15,833 nt of DNA from Conidiobolus incongruus B7586 (lineage: Eukaryota > Entomophthoromycota > Entomophthoromycetes > Entomophthorales > Conidiobolaceae): NCBI GenBank assembly GCA_000697335.1, contig JNEM01011134.1, positions 1-15,833 of the forward strand, read 5' to 3'. Made by a program: the position numbers and the translations under genes. The notes under the pieces are model-generated. The model was given only the letters and a program-made list of their open reading frames with translations, was not told the origin of the DNA and did no database searches. Of this stretch, positions 1 to 10,249 are shown in pieces (the first letter of the stretch is position 1; the number at the start of each line of letters is the position of its first letter).

Positions 1-438
1 TTATATAATAATTAATTTATTTACCATTAGAAATTTAATAAAGAAATCATATAATAAAATTAAATAATTAATTTTATTTTTATAAATTAATAAATTATAT
101 ATTAATAATTGCATAAAAGGCTATTTTCATATTATATTTTGTTTTGTATTGAAATTAATAATTTTGTACAAAATTTCAATTATTATTAAATTATTAACTT
201 AATATAATTATTTTTAATTTTATAGATATTTAATAATTTTTAATAATTTTAATATAATTTTAATTATTTTAGTTTTTCCTTATTTATTAAATTATCAATT
301 ATTAATTTTATATTTAAATAAACTAATAAAAATTTAAAAGTTTATATATAAAAATATTTATAATATAAGCATTGAGTTATTCTGATAATTTTTTAATTAA
401 AGTTATTATATTTGAATTTGATTAGTTTATATATTTAT
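1..438. other. A+T-rich stretch without a gene
   Basis: No open reading frame of note, RNA gene or recognisable repeat is visible. The sequence is almost pure A and T runs. It ends at the terminal inverted repeat of the mariner copy that begins near 439. It could hold older transposon remains too decayed to read by eye. Confidence 0.5.
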
Positions 439-1754
439 TTATTACTTTGTAATTCAAATAATGGGAATTTTTTATAATAGAAAAAAATATATTTTTTAAT
501 ATATAAAAAGTAAAAATAAATATATGATATAAAATTAATAATTTCTTTTATTTCCAATAACCTTTTTGTTATATTTTTAATAAAGATCTAATACTTAAAA
601 AAGAGTTCTTTTTATTAAGGATTGAAATTTGATATTTTATAAACTAATTAAATTTTCTTATAAAAATTTTCTTTCCTACAAACTAGTTTTTTAATTATAT
701 AAAACAATTATAGTTATATAGGTTATAATCTAAAGAATATATTAGATATAGTAGTTCTTTCCAGTTATTGTTAATTAGAAAGTTTTTTATAACTTTAGAT
801 TTATATATTTTATAATTATTATACAAAATAATAGGTTTTCTCAAATTATATTAAGAATACCAATTCAAAATAGTTTTATTTAAAAAAGAAATATAAAGTT
901 TATTATTAATTGATTCTCCTTTAGGAATTAAATAAAAATAACATATATAATTATAATTTATTGTAATAATTAATATTTGCTTATCAACAAAATATTTATT
1001 TAAAAAAATTTATAGAGGGGGTTAATTTAACTTAATCTAATATTTTGATTTATGTTTTAGTTAAAGATTATACAAAAAAACCTAAAATTCATTAATTGTA
1101 ATAATTCACTATAAAAGCCTTGGTTTCTAGATATATTTTAATAAGTTTTATTTAATAATAGCTACTCTAACTTTTTTTAAGCTTTAGTTAAATTATAAAA
1201 TACCTATTTTATATTTTTATTAATTAATTTTAATTTAAACTTGAATATATATAAAATACTTATTTAACTAATATTAAAATGACTTGAGAATTCTCTTGAT
1301 AAAATAAAAAATTATTGTTTAATATATTTTCTCAATTTATTAATCATTAGAAAAGTGATAGTTGAAATTAATTTTTTAGATTTTAATAGGTTTTGGGTAA
1401 TTTCTCTTTTAACTTTAAAATAATTTATTTAGCAATAATTGTTGATTTAGATAATACTTCATTATTAAAAGTTGCTTATAAATTTTAAATAATTTCAGAG
1501 TGTTTATGATTAAGTTTTATTAATACTAAAATAAAAAACTTTTGATGGTTATTATTTAGTTTAAATATAATTAAATTAAATAATTAATTTTAAAAAATTA
1601 ATTTTAAGCAAAAAAATTATTATATATATATATATAATTCAAAATTATTTATTTTCCTATTTGTTTTGTATATATTTTTTTATTTGAAACTAATAATATA
1701 TTTGAAAATTCAGAAATTAAAAAATTTCCTATTTTTTTGATTTTATGGTAAAAT
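439..1754 (-). mobile_element. Decayed mariner-type transposon, copy 1 (minus strand)
   Basis: This is the inverted partner of the element at 6213-7516; the two align over their whole length, about 1.3 kb, the usual mariner size. Landmarks on the minus strand match a DD34D mariner transposase. The first-Asp region (Ile-Asn-Glu-Phe-stop) includes Glu at 1088-1090. The second-Asp region (Leu-Tyr-Asn-Asn-Tyr-Lys) has Asn at 818-820 where the catalytic Asp belongs. A Tyr-Ser-Leu-Asp block near 728 corresponds to the mariner YSPD...Y..F signature. The frame has many stops, so no protein can be made. The ends carry short imperfect inverted repeats (attactttg... at 441 and its counterpart near 1730-1754), followed by a TA. 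The sequence cctctata on the minus strand near 1013-1020 is shared with the other copy. Differences between the copies are mainly C/T and A/G transitions. That it is a related repeat is certain; the mariner assignment rests on motifs read by eye. Confidence 0.72.
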
Positions 1755-2104
1755 TACCTATTATTCAACTTTTATCCTATTTTTTGTTAAATCTTTCTAT
1801 TTTTATTTCAATATATATAAGAGAATAGTTTTATTTTTGATTAAAGGGAAATTAAACAAAAGTTTTTATAAAAAATTTATAATAAAATTATATATAGCAA
1901 TATTTTAATTCTATAGATTATTAATATTTAAGTTTAGTTTAATATAGCTATTTTAGTTTCCTGAACTATTATATTATTACAAGCAAATTGCTTTATAATA
2001 AATTTTCTAATTTTTATTAATTAATTAAAGATATCTTATTTTATTTTATGATAAATGTATTAATAAATGGTAGTTTTAGATAAAATATCAATTTTATATA
2101 TTAT
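1755..2104. other. A+T-rich spacer between mariner relics
   Basis: No gene or RNA is visible. The spacer separates the full-length mariner copy from a fragment of the same family in the same orientation. A TA lies directly at its left edge (1755-1756), as expected next to a mariner insertion. Confidence 0.4.
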
Positions 2105-2360
2105 CTCAAAAAATTTAAAAGGTTTTAAAGGTTTTATAATTAAGTTTTATAATAATCATTATTTGATTTAAATATAATTAAGCTTAATATTAAATTTTTA
2201 ATTATAAATATTTTAATAAATATAAATAACTATGAATAAATAAATATTGTTTGAAAATATTCATTCCTTTAGATATTATATATATAATGAATTTTCATAA
2301 CTAATATCATATTAGATAAATCAGAAATTAAATAATTTGCCATTTTTTTCTTTCCAAGCT
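2105..2360 (-). mobile_element. Truncated fragment of the mariner family
   Basis: This stretch repeats the outer part of copy 1 (about 1490-1750) in the same orientation. Shared blocks include gattaagtttta versus aattaagtttta, atttagtttaaatataatta versus atttgatttaaatataatta, and tcagaaattaaa before a terminal aattt-ccat/ctat-tttttt. Only the end that would carry the start of the transposase gene is present; the catalytic part is missing. It is either a truncated insertion or the remainder of a larger rearranged copy. Boundaries are approximate. Confidence 0.5.
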
Positions 2361-4799
2361 ATTATAATCATTAAATTGAACATTCAAAAGTTAATAAACT
2401 CAATTGATATTTATATAAAAATTTTATATATAATGTAATTCTATATTGAACTTATTATCAAAATGATAATACCAATATTTTATTAGTTTGTTAATTATTA
2501 AAACCATCACAATAAGCTGAATAAGAATATATTTACAAATAATATTATTTATTTTGAAATTTTATAATATTATTTATTAGAACAATTTACTCATCTATCC
2601 TAGTGAGAATTATACAATTATATTTTAAATATTTTGCAAGTTATAAAAAAATTACATATCTCAATTATGATTGATAAATCAATACTATTAGCATTACAAT
2701 AACTAATAATGATTCTAAACTTTTTACATATACTTTTAATTATTAAATGTGAGTATAAAATCGATATTCTGACTAAAAAAATTAAATCAAATATATTCAT
2801 TATGATCAATTAGTATTGGTTATACAAAATAACTATAATATCTTATAATTCAATTTATTTTGAATTAAATCTTAGCCATAAGGCGATTTTGGGATAAATA
2901 AAAAATTTGTATACACTTTATAGATTATTAATATAAATTTATTTTTGTTTCTCTATGTAAAAGGGAAACTTCAAAACATTGAATAGAAGTTATATTGTAT
3001 TTCAGTATAAAACCAAAATAAAATATCTATTATTCAAATTTCTTACAATTGCACCGAAAATTTCAAAAAAATCAAACAAGATGATATTTAAATTTTGTTA
3101 ATATCCATGCCTTATTCAGTGAACACAAGGTCACACAATTTTCTCCAATTATATTTATACCACCTATATGGTTCTTTATAAAAAAGGATGCGAAATTATC
3201 CTCAAAAGTTTTTGTGAGGTATCAATAATTATATAATTATAATATATTAATATTGATTAGATATCCGTACTTTAAGAAAAATACTTATATTTAACAATTC
3301 TAAGCTCTGTAAATATAGCATAAATTCTTATTTATTTTCAGTTTACAAGTACAATACTTATCAGTAATTTTTTTTGAAATTTACAAGTTCTGAATCCTAG
3401 CTATAATAATCTTTTTGATCATTTAACTATAAAATTCCAAATTATCATAATTATATTACTGTAGGGAAATGAATTGAGTGAAAATTCCTTCCATATATTT
3501 GAACAGAGATAACTGAATTCCGAATACTGGAATATTTTTATTTTTAAAACAAACTGAATGAGTTACGAGTAATATCTATCATAAATATTAATAATAAAAA
3601 ATTTTAATTCATAAAATATAGTAAATAGTTAAATGTTGTGTTGAAAAATAATATTTATGAAAACTGTTATGATATTATTATTTTATAAATTTATTTTTTT
3701 AAGATATATAATTATACATTACATTGTTTGATATTGGTTTACTAATTCATGGATATAAATATATCAGCCGATTTTCATCAAAGTATTAAAAATCTTTATT
3801 TATTTCATGTAATAATTAATCTTTATGAAATTGATTTATATACAAAAACTTCTACTATATTTTATAAACTTATTAATCGTGATGATGGCTGAAATGTAAT
3901 ATCTTTTACATTGTGATTCAAACACGTTAACAATATGTAATTGAATATTGTATATAATATTTTCAAATTCTTTTATCAAAAATAAAAAATAGAATATTGA
4001 TTATAGATTGATGCACATCTAATATAAACAAATTAATAAGTTTATCTTGAAAATTTTATAATACTCACATATTTCTGGAGATTTTCAATAATTGATAATA
4101 TAAAATAAAATAATTTTTAAAAAACAAATAAAGTGAGTTAGAAAAGTTTGTGTTGTTTTTCAAAAGGGAATTTATTGAAAAAAACAATGCTGAATATAAT
4201 TCTTAATGGTTAAAGTATGATTACTGCGGTTTCATACATATTATTTAAATAAAACGATCAAAATTCTTCGATACAATCATTAAAATTCAAATATTAAAAT
4301 TTTAATAATGTACTGAAACCAAAAATTGCTATTAATAAGATAATAATATTTGAATTTTTAAACCATGAAAAGTAGTACATGATACTGAGAATTAATGAAA
4401 CATGAGATTTATCCTTAATTTGTCAACTTCAAATGAATCCAAAATATTTATTATTAATTATTTGCTTGATTCATAAAATGGAACACTTTTTACAATTAAT
4501 CAGTAATCAAACTCAACTTGATATAATTTTGATCAAAAAACAAATAAAAAAGGTTATAATTTAACAAATGATAAATAAAATATCTTATAATATAATTACT
4601 AACTAAATATTTTGTCAAATTATATAATGCTGAATAGTATTATTCTAATAATCTCAAACATCAATGATATTAAGAATAGATCAATGATTGTTTTGAGATA
4701 TTCTATTAATTAGAATCCAAAAGTAGTTAAAATATGAATGATTTATGTTATTTTCCTTATATCATAGATACAATACATATATCTTCAAGAGATAAATGA
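2361..4799. other. Gene-free region with unrecognised short open stretches
   Basis: About 2.4 kb with no intact gene. Base composition is uneven, and a few patches with more G+C look like worn-down coding sequence. At 3085-3228 both the plus frame and the antisense frame stay open for over 40 codons. At 3749-3892 a 47-codon plus-strand frame starts with ATG and ends at TGA. The same plus frame is open again for 52 codons at 4406-4561, with scattered stops between. None matches a family I can name. They may be pseudogene remnants or chance. No tRNA-like cloverleaf or rRNA segment was seen. Confidence 0.35.
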
Positions 4800-5770
4800 A
4801 TATTGAACTCCAATCAGACATATGCTAGTATAAAAAGATTCAAGCTTCAAATTTCATATAATTATCCAGAGAAGATGAATGCTGCATTCGTCATATTAAT
4901 AATTCAGAGTCATAGTAGTGACTAGCTAATATTAAAGAACTTGAAGATCGACTTTATAAAAAACATAACTAATATTTTCCTCAAAAATTAGAACTTAAGA
5001 ATTCAGGTAACAAATGAGATCTCATACGAAAGGTGATCTACGGTTAGGTTTAATCACAAAAAACATTGGAGTATTCCAGATTAGGTCGATTAAGTCAAAA
5101 TGAAACAAATAATAGACAGAACGACCTATCAATACAGATATTTCGAAGTTTCTTGTCATATGTATCTCTTTGAGACTCGATCTTTCTTTAGACACCTCTC
5201 TTTAAAGATTTAGATTGCTACGGACGAGTGAAACCATCAGTTAAATTTCTATACAATATAGATTTTGATCTCTTCAGATATTTAAATGAAAACATAAATT
5301 ATACGAATGTGCCATTTCTCTCTAAAAACTCATAGCTACTGTCCCTACATTAGTGCAAAAAGTCGGTAATTATATAGATATAAGGGGTTTTAATAAAAAA
5401 TTGCCTAGACAAAATGCACACCGATGTATTAGTTAGTGAGAGGGCCAAAATATAATGGTTGTCAATTTTTGTCCAATTTTAAAATTTAATCATTAAATAT
5501 TTCGATATCCAAAGATATCTAGATTTCTTTAACTATCTAGACAAAAAAGGAGGGTTCTTATACTAACTCTGGGGCGACCCACCTGTACATTCGATTTATG
5601 CCAGTCTCTTCCACCCCAAATTTCAACTACGTTTCTTTGAAGGAATTAGCTGCCAATATACTGAGTTATTTCGCTGACCAATGAGTATCAGTTACTCTAG
5701 GATTAACTGCAGTTGCAACCAGAGTAACATTTTGATTTCCATTAAGATTTATGTATATCAAAATATTTAG
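4800..5770 (+). pseudogene. Pseudogene of a family 15 alpha-1,2-mannosyltransferase
   Basis: A broken paralogue of the intact gene at 13202-14377. Homology is clear from 4872 (Lys-Met-Asn-Ala-Ala-Phe-Val-Ile-Leu) to about 5770. Remnants of the family motifs follow in order: the HWSIPD block (about 5064-5081), the MCRFESGFFFRH block (5160-5195), RVEPSVKF read as RVKPSVKF (5225-5248), the YN.CHFWSNFEI block (5455-5486) and the FNYLDKKGGF...WGDAPVHSIYA block (5522-5606). It has many stops and at least five changes of reading frame. Both glutamates expected to act in catalysis are lysine codons: AAA at 5231-5233 in RVEP and AAA at 5481-5483 in NFEI. The Trp of YYWR is Gly. The N-terminal membrane anchor of the intact gene is not recognisable, so the upstream limit is a guess; an in-frame stretch runs back to about 4800. 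It lies between two inverted mariner copies. Changes include transversions and indels, unlike the transposons. Confidence 0.9.
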
Positions 5771-5790
5771 CAGCCTCCCAAGCTAAATAT
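5763..5790. repeat. Short inverted repeat after the pseudogene
   Basis: A perfect 9-bp inverted repeat (atatttagc ... gctaaatat) with a 10-base loop sits where the pseudogene's homology ends. Its position is like that of the hairpin just behind the stop of the intact gene, but the sequences are not related. In DNA this rich in A+T, such stems can arise by chance. Confidence 0.3.
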
Positions 5791-6212
5791 CACGAATTTT
5801 GGTATGAATATATTCTTCATACTCAATAACTTTTCTATTAGCTACTTGTTAAACTATTTTGTTCTTTTACAAACATGATTCTCGCTATTAAAAATAAATA
5901 AAATATGTAAATTTTTTAACCACTGAAATATATTTGCCAAGATGGAAAAAACAATTAAATATATAATTTGTTTCTCATTATTAAGTGGAAAGCATTTATT
6001 TTCAATTTATTTTATTAAAATTCTCTCAAATATAATATAATTTTTGGATAAAAGGAAAATTATTAAAGAGATTAAAAATATATTAAAAACAAATAAAGGC
6101 AAAAATTATTAAGTTTTTTTAAGATTATGTGAAATTATATTTGCTCATAATCTACTAAATGGTATTAATATTGAATATTTATTTTATAACATTTAAAAAG
6201 CTAATGAGCTTA
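5791..6212. other. Spacer between pseudogene and mariner copy 2
   Basis: About 420 bases with no gene, RNA or repeat that I can support. It leads into the TA at 6211-6212 that flanks the mariner element. Confidence 0.4.
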
Positions 6213-7516
6213 TTATTACTTTAAATTTGAAGTAATAGGAAATTTTTTAATTTCTGATTTTTCAAACCTATTATTAGTTTGAAATAAATAAATATATACA
6301 AAGTAAATAGGAAATTATATATTTTTAAAATATATATATATATACATATATATATAATAATTTTTTTGATTAAAAAATTAACTTTTTAAAATTAGTTGTT
6401 TAATTTAATTATATTTAAACCAAATAATAATCATCAAAAGTTTTTTATTTTAGTATTAGTAAAACTTAACTATAAATCCTTTAAAATTATTTAAAATTTA
6501 CATGTAACTTTTAATAATAAAGTATTATCTAAATTAACAATTTATTGCTAGGTAAATTACTTTAAAGTTAAAAGAAAAACTATCTAAAACTTATTAAAAT
6601 CTAAAAAACCAACTTTAACTATTATTCTTTTAATTATTAATAAAATAAAAAAATATATTGAAAAGTACCTTTTTATTTCAGTTAAAAAATTATCTAAGTA
6701 TTTTATATATATTAAAGTTTAAACTCAAATTAATAAATAAAAATATAAAATAAATACCTTATAATTTAACTAAAGTTTAAAAAAAATTAAAGTAATTATT
6801 ATTAAACAAAACTTACTAAAATATTACTAGAAGCTTAAACTTTTACAATAAATAATTATAATTGATAAATCTTAAATCTTTATATATAATCTTTTATTAA
6901 AACACAAATCAAAATACTAGATTAAGTTAAATTAACCCCCTCTATAAATCCCTTTAAATAAATATTTTGTTAATAAGTAAATATTAATTATTATAATAAA
7001 TTATAATAGTATATACTATTTTTATTTAGTTTTTAAAAGAAAATTAATTAATAGTAAACTTTATATTGCTTTTTTAAATAAAAGTATTTTTAATTAATGT
7101 TCTCAATATAATTTGAGAAAACTTATTATTTTACATGATAATTATAAAATTCATAAATTTAAAGCTATAAAAAACTTTCTAATTAAAAGTAACTAGAAAA
7201 AACTATTACATCTAGTATACTTTTTAGATTATAAGCTATATAATTATAATTGCTTTAGATAATTAAAAAATCAGCTTATAAGAAAGAAAATTTCTACAGG
7301 AAAATTTAATTAGTTTGTAAAACATTAAATTTCAGTCTTTAATAAAAAGAATTATTTTTTAAGTGTTAGATCTTTGTTAAAAATATAACAAAAAGTTATT
7401 AATAATAAAAAACTATTAAATTTATATTATATATTTATTTTTATATATTTTATATTAAAATATTTATTTATTTTGAATTGCAAAAAATTCCCATTATTAA
7501 AAATACAAAGTAATAT
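6213..7516 (+). mobile_element. Decayed mariner-type transposon, copy 2 (plus strand)
   Basis: An element of about 1.3 kb bounded by TA on both sides (6211-6212 and 7517-7518). Imperfect terminal inverted repeats of roughly 39 bp pair ttattacttt...aataggaaattttttaat with the reverse complement of aaaaaattcccattatt...aaagtaatat. The plus frame that includes 6864 carries the signs of a mariner transposase. Ile-Asp-Lys-Ser is at 6861-6872 (first catalytic Asp at 6864). Leu-His-Asp-Asn-Tyr-Lys-Ile-His is near 7131-7154 (second Asp at 7137). A Tyr-Phe-Leu-Asp-Tyr...Tyr-Asn-Tyr-Asn-Cys-Phe block starts at 7218 and corresponds to mariner YSPD.AP.DY..F. The third acidic position (7242) is Asn here and in copy 1. 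Its distance from 7137 is 35 codons, which is DD34D spacing. Many in-frame TAA and TAG codons make it dead. Mariner is favoured over Tc1 by the spacing and by the DY..F-like motif. Confidence 0.75.
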
Positions 7517-8897
7517 TATTTAATAATTAGAATATTATTAAAGAAAATTCATTAATATAAGTTATTCTAAATAAGATATTAACTTTTTATCAAAGTGACC
7601 AAATTATTATATAATGTCAATTTTTTAATTTATAGTTTTAACTTATATTATATAATAATAGAAGTTAGTGTTGATATCTAGTATCAAATTTTATCCTTAA
7701 ATGTTAATTTCCATAGGTTATTAATTATAATGGATTTACTAAATTTGTATTATAATAAAAATGAATGAATTGAATTGAAGAATTTGTTATAAGTTCAGGA
7801 AATTTGGAATCTGTCATGTTATTTCTTTATACATGAAGTTCTTAAATATAGGTTTTTCAGATTTTTTAATATCGTAAATATTTTAATTATGGAATAATGA
7901 TTAATAAGAGGCTAATAAGTTATAAGTAAATATATAATGCTTATCTATAGATTAATCATTTTAAAATCCATTTATATTAAATTAAGCAATAATTATCTAA
8001 TATATATATTTCAATTATTTTATTAAATTAAAATATTATTAATTTATAATTTGAATAAACCTCTAGCCAGGATAAAATAATATAATAAATAGCAATTATC
8101 AAAATCTAATGTATTATTAGAAATATAAATATGTTTTAAAGATAAAATATAAAATAAATGATGTTTTAAGGAAATTTTGGATAAATTAAGAATTTTATTA
8201 TTATATTGTATAAACAAATATATAATAACTTTATTTAAAAACAAAGGAAATTATTACTCAAACATAATATCATTAAATTATATTTATAATTTTAATATCA
8301 TTTGACTTATTCCAGGAAAACTCTGATTCAAACATCATAAAAATTATAATTATTATTTAAATATTTAAATATTAAATATTTTATTTCACTATAATTTAAA
8401 TTATTAACATATTGAAATTATTAATATAATCATTTTTGTCTTTGAGTTAATTTTTGGTTGCTGATATATCATTCATAATAAATAATGAAATTAATATATA
8501 TATATATATTTTAAAAATTCAAATAATATTGATTTTAGTTATATTTAACATTTGAAATAAAAATAAATTTAATAAAGTTATTTGAATCTTATTTAAGCTA
8601 TTATAATATTACTATATTTAGAAAATAGAAACTGAAGCTAAATTTAATTATTAAATTTGCAAACATTTTATAATTATATGATATTATATTATTTCTTTAT
8701 TTATAACTTTATAATAGATTTAATATTCAATCAAACTTCATCCTCTTACTCAATATTAAATTATTGAATAACTTTAAATTAATAAAATAAATATGATTTT
8801 TATGAATTTGAAAAAAAAATAGATTCTTAAAGCTTTAACAAGGTATGAAAATTAATATGTTATAACAAAGTTAAAAGGAAATTAATAAGCTTAATTA
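7517..8897. other. A+T-rich region without a gene
   Basis: Nearly 1.4 kb between two different transposons. No frame of convincing length or composition was found; the longest open frames are hydrophobic Ile/Leu/Tyr/Asn strings typical of chance translation of A+T-rich DNA. No RNA gene was seen. Confidence 0.45.
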
Positions 8898-9125
8898 TAC
8901 ACTAACCTACAAAAGTAAGTCATAAAATCAAAAATATATATATTTTAATTAATAACTAAAACAATTGTATATATTAGATTACTTAAAACTATAATATATA
9001 ATTAAAGTATATTATTTAATAATAGATAAATATATTTAGATATATTTAGTAAACTATTAGCAAAAATATTAACCCTTAATATTTAACTAAGGTGAGTCAT
9101 AAATTTGCAGGTTTTTGAGATAAAA
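8898..9125. repeat. Left inverted repeat of the Tc1-type element
   Basis: The outer box is at 8898-8936 and the inner box at 9085-9125, both containing a gtragtcataaa core. The stretch between them also resembles its partner on the right (for example aaaatattaaccc versus aaaatataaacc), so the repeat is probably one continuous arm of about 225 bp rather than two isolated boxes. Confidence 0.75.
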
Positions 9126-9225
9126 GGATATATTTAACAATATATAACCATATCTTTTTTCTCTCTTTGTTATTATTTTATATAATATTTTACAGATATA
9201 CTAAATTCTTTTTATTAGTATTATT

Positions 9226-10242
9226 ATACTTAAATCCCTCTCTAAAAAAATCCACTTGTACATTAATCAACTTTATAAAGAAGGTAAATTAACTCATGAT
9301 ATTGCTAGAATTACTAGTGTTAGCTAGTCTACTATAGCTAAAGTTGTTAAGAATAGCAATAAAAAAACATTTAAACTTAAACTTAAGTATATTAAAATCA
9401 TAGATAAACATGATAAGAAGTATATTTGTAGGTTGGTTAATACAGGTAAATATAGTACTACTGTAGAAATACAACAGGAACTATAAGATTATACAAGAAT
9501 ATTAGTTAACACTGATACTATTATATATGTTTTATATTAACATAGATACCACTTACACCTTAAGAAAAAACACCCCCAACTAAAAAAATCCCACTATAAA
9601 GCTAGGTAAGAGTTTAAATGTTACCACTAATATTAAATTAAAACTAATTAGAGTAAGGCTATTTAATCTAATGAAACAAAAATATACCTTAGTAGATTTG
9701 ATAGAAAAGTTAGATGCTTCAGAAAAGATACAGAACTACTTTGTGACCATTATGTTAATTTTACCCAAAAGTATAATGGTGGGTTAATTATTATTTGGGG
9801 ATGTATGTTGTTTTTAGGTGTAGGGTATCTTTATAAAGTTAATAAAGGAATTAATACTGAGATATACTAAAGTATTCTGAACAATGAATTAAAAAAAACC
9901 ATTGAATAATATAGGTTAAACAAATCTAATGTTATTTTCTAGTAAGATAATGCTTCTTGCTATACTATAACTTCTACTACCAAATAACTTAAAAATAATA
10001 AGATAACAGTTATAAAATAGCCTCTTCAATCTCCTAACTTTAATCTAATTAAACACCTTTAGGATCAATTAAAAAAAGTTATTAAAGCTTTCCCCTCAGT
10101 AAAAAATTTAGATCAACTTTAGGAATATGTTTAAGAAGTATAGAACAAGATTAACCCTTCTTAGTGTAAGAAGTTAGTTGATTCTATACCCTACAAACTT
10201 AAAGAAGTTAAAAAAGCTAAAGGTAGATACACTAGGTTTTAA
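9226..10242 (+). pseudogene. Tc1-type transposase gene, inactivated by 19 stops
   Basis: One frame can be followed for about 340 codons, the normal Tc1 transposase length, with no frameshift. A helix-turn-helix comes first (Ile-Asn-Gln-Leu-Tyr-Lys-Glu-Gly...Asp-Ile-Ala, about 9271-9345). The catalytic domain follows: Ser-Asn-Glu-Thr at 9667-9678 in place of SDE(S/T), stop-stop-Asp-Asn-Ala-Ser-Cys at 9940-9957 where the family has QQDNA, and QSPNFNLIKHL at 10027-10059 where the family has QSPDLNPIEHLW. The distance from Asp 9946 to Lys 10051 is 35 codons, matching DD34E. Two of the three catalytic residues are lost (Asp to Asn at 9670, Glu to Lys at 10051). Internal stops lie at 9325, 9484, 9538, 9607, 9628, 9634, 9649, 9664, 9868, 9907, 9940, 9943, 9985, 10018, 10060, 10120, 10132, 10141 and 10162. 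All are TAA or TAG. No in-frame ATG is left at the start, so the left limit is approximate. Confidence 0.88.
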
Positions 10243-10249
10243 TTTTTTT

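Noticed and set aside
1621-1637. (TA)n runs here and at about 6332-6356 as separate satellite features
   Set aside because: They lie at matching places in the two mariner copies and are part of the repeat; simple TA runs are abundant in this composition.
2618-2809. 63-codon minus-strand open frame
   Set aside because: Same chance-like composition; no homology recognised and no neighbouring signals.
3749-3990. Possible heat-shock-factor-like DNA-binding domain (Phe-Lys-His followed by Asn-Asn-Met); a similar hint at about 11700-11840
   Set aside because: Only a few residues agree, spacing does not match the family without deletions, and the reading includes stops. Too weak to annotate.
8044-8244. 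66-codon minus-strand open frame
   Set aside because: Low-complexity Ile/Leu/Tyr/Asn composition typical of chance translation of A+T-rich DNA; no motif.
9289-9474. Minus-strand open frame inside the Tc1 element
   Set aside because: Antisense shadow of the transposase relic; the plus frame carries the family motifs.
9226-10242. TAA and TAG read as glutamine (an alternative nuclear code), which would open the transposase frame
   Set aside because: Several stops fall at conserved Trp positions (10018, 10060), the missense changes fit the same C-to-T process, and the intact mannosyltransferase uses CAA/CAG for Gln and ends normally at TAA.
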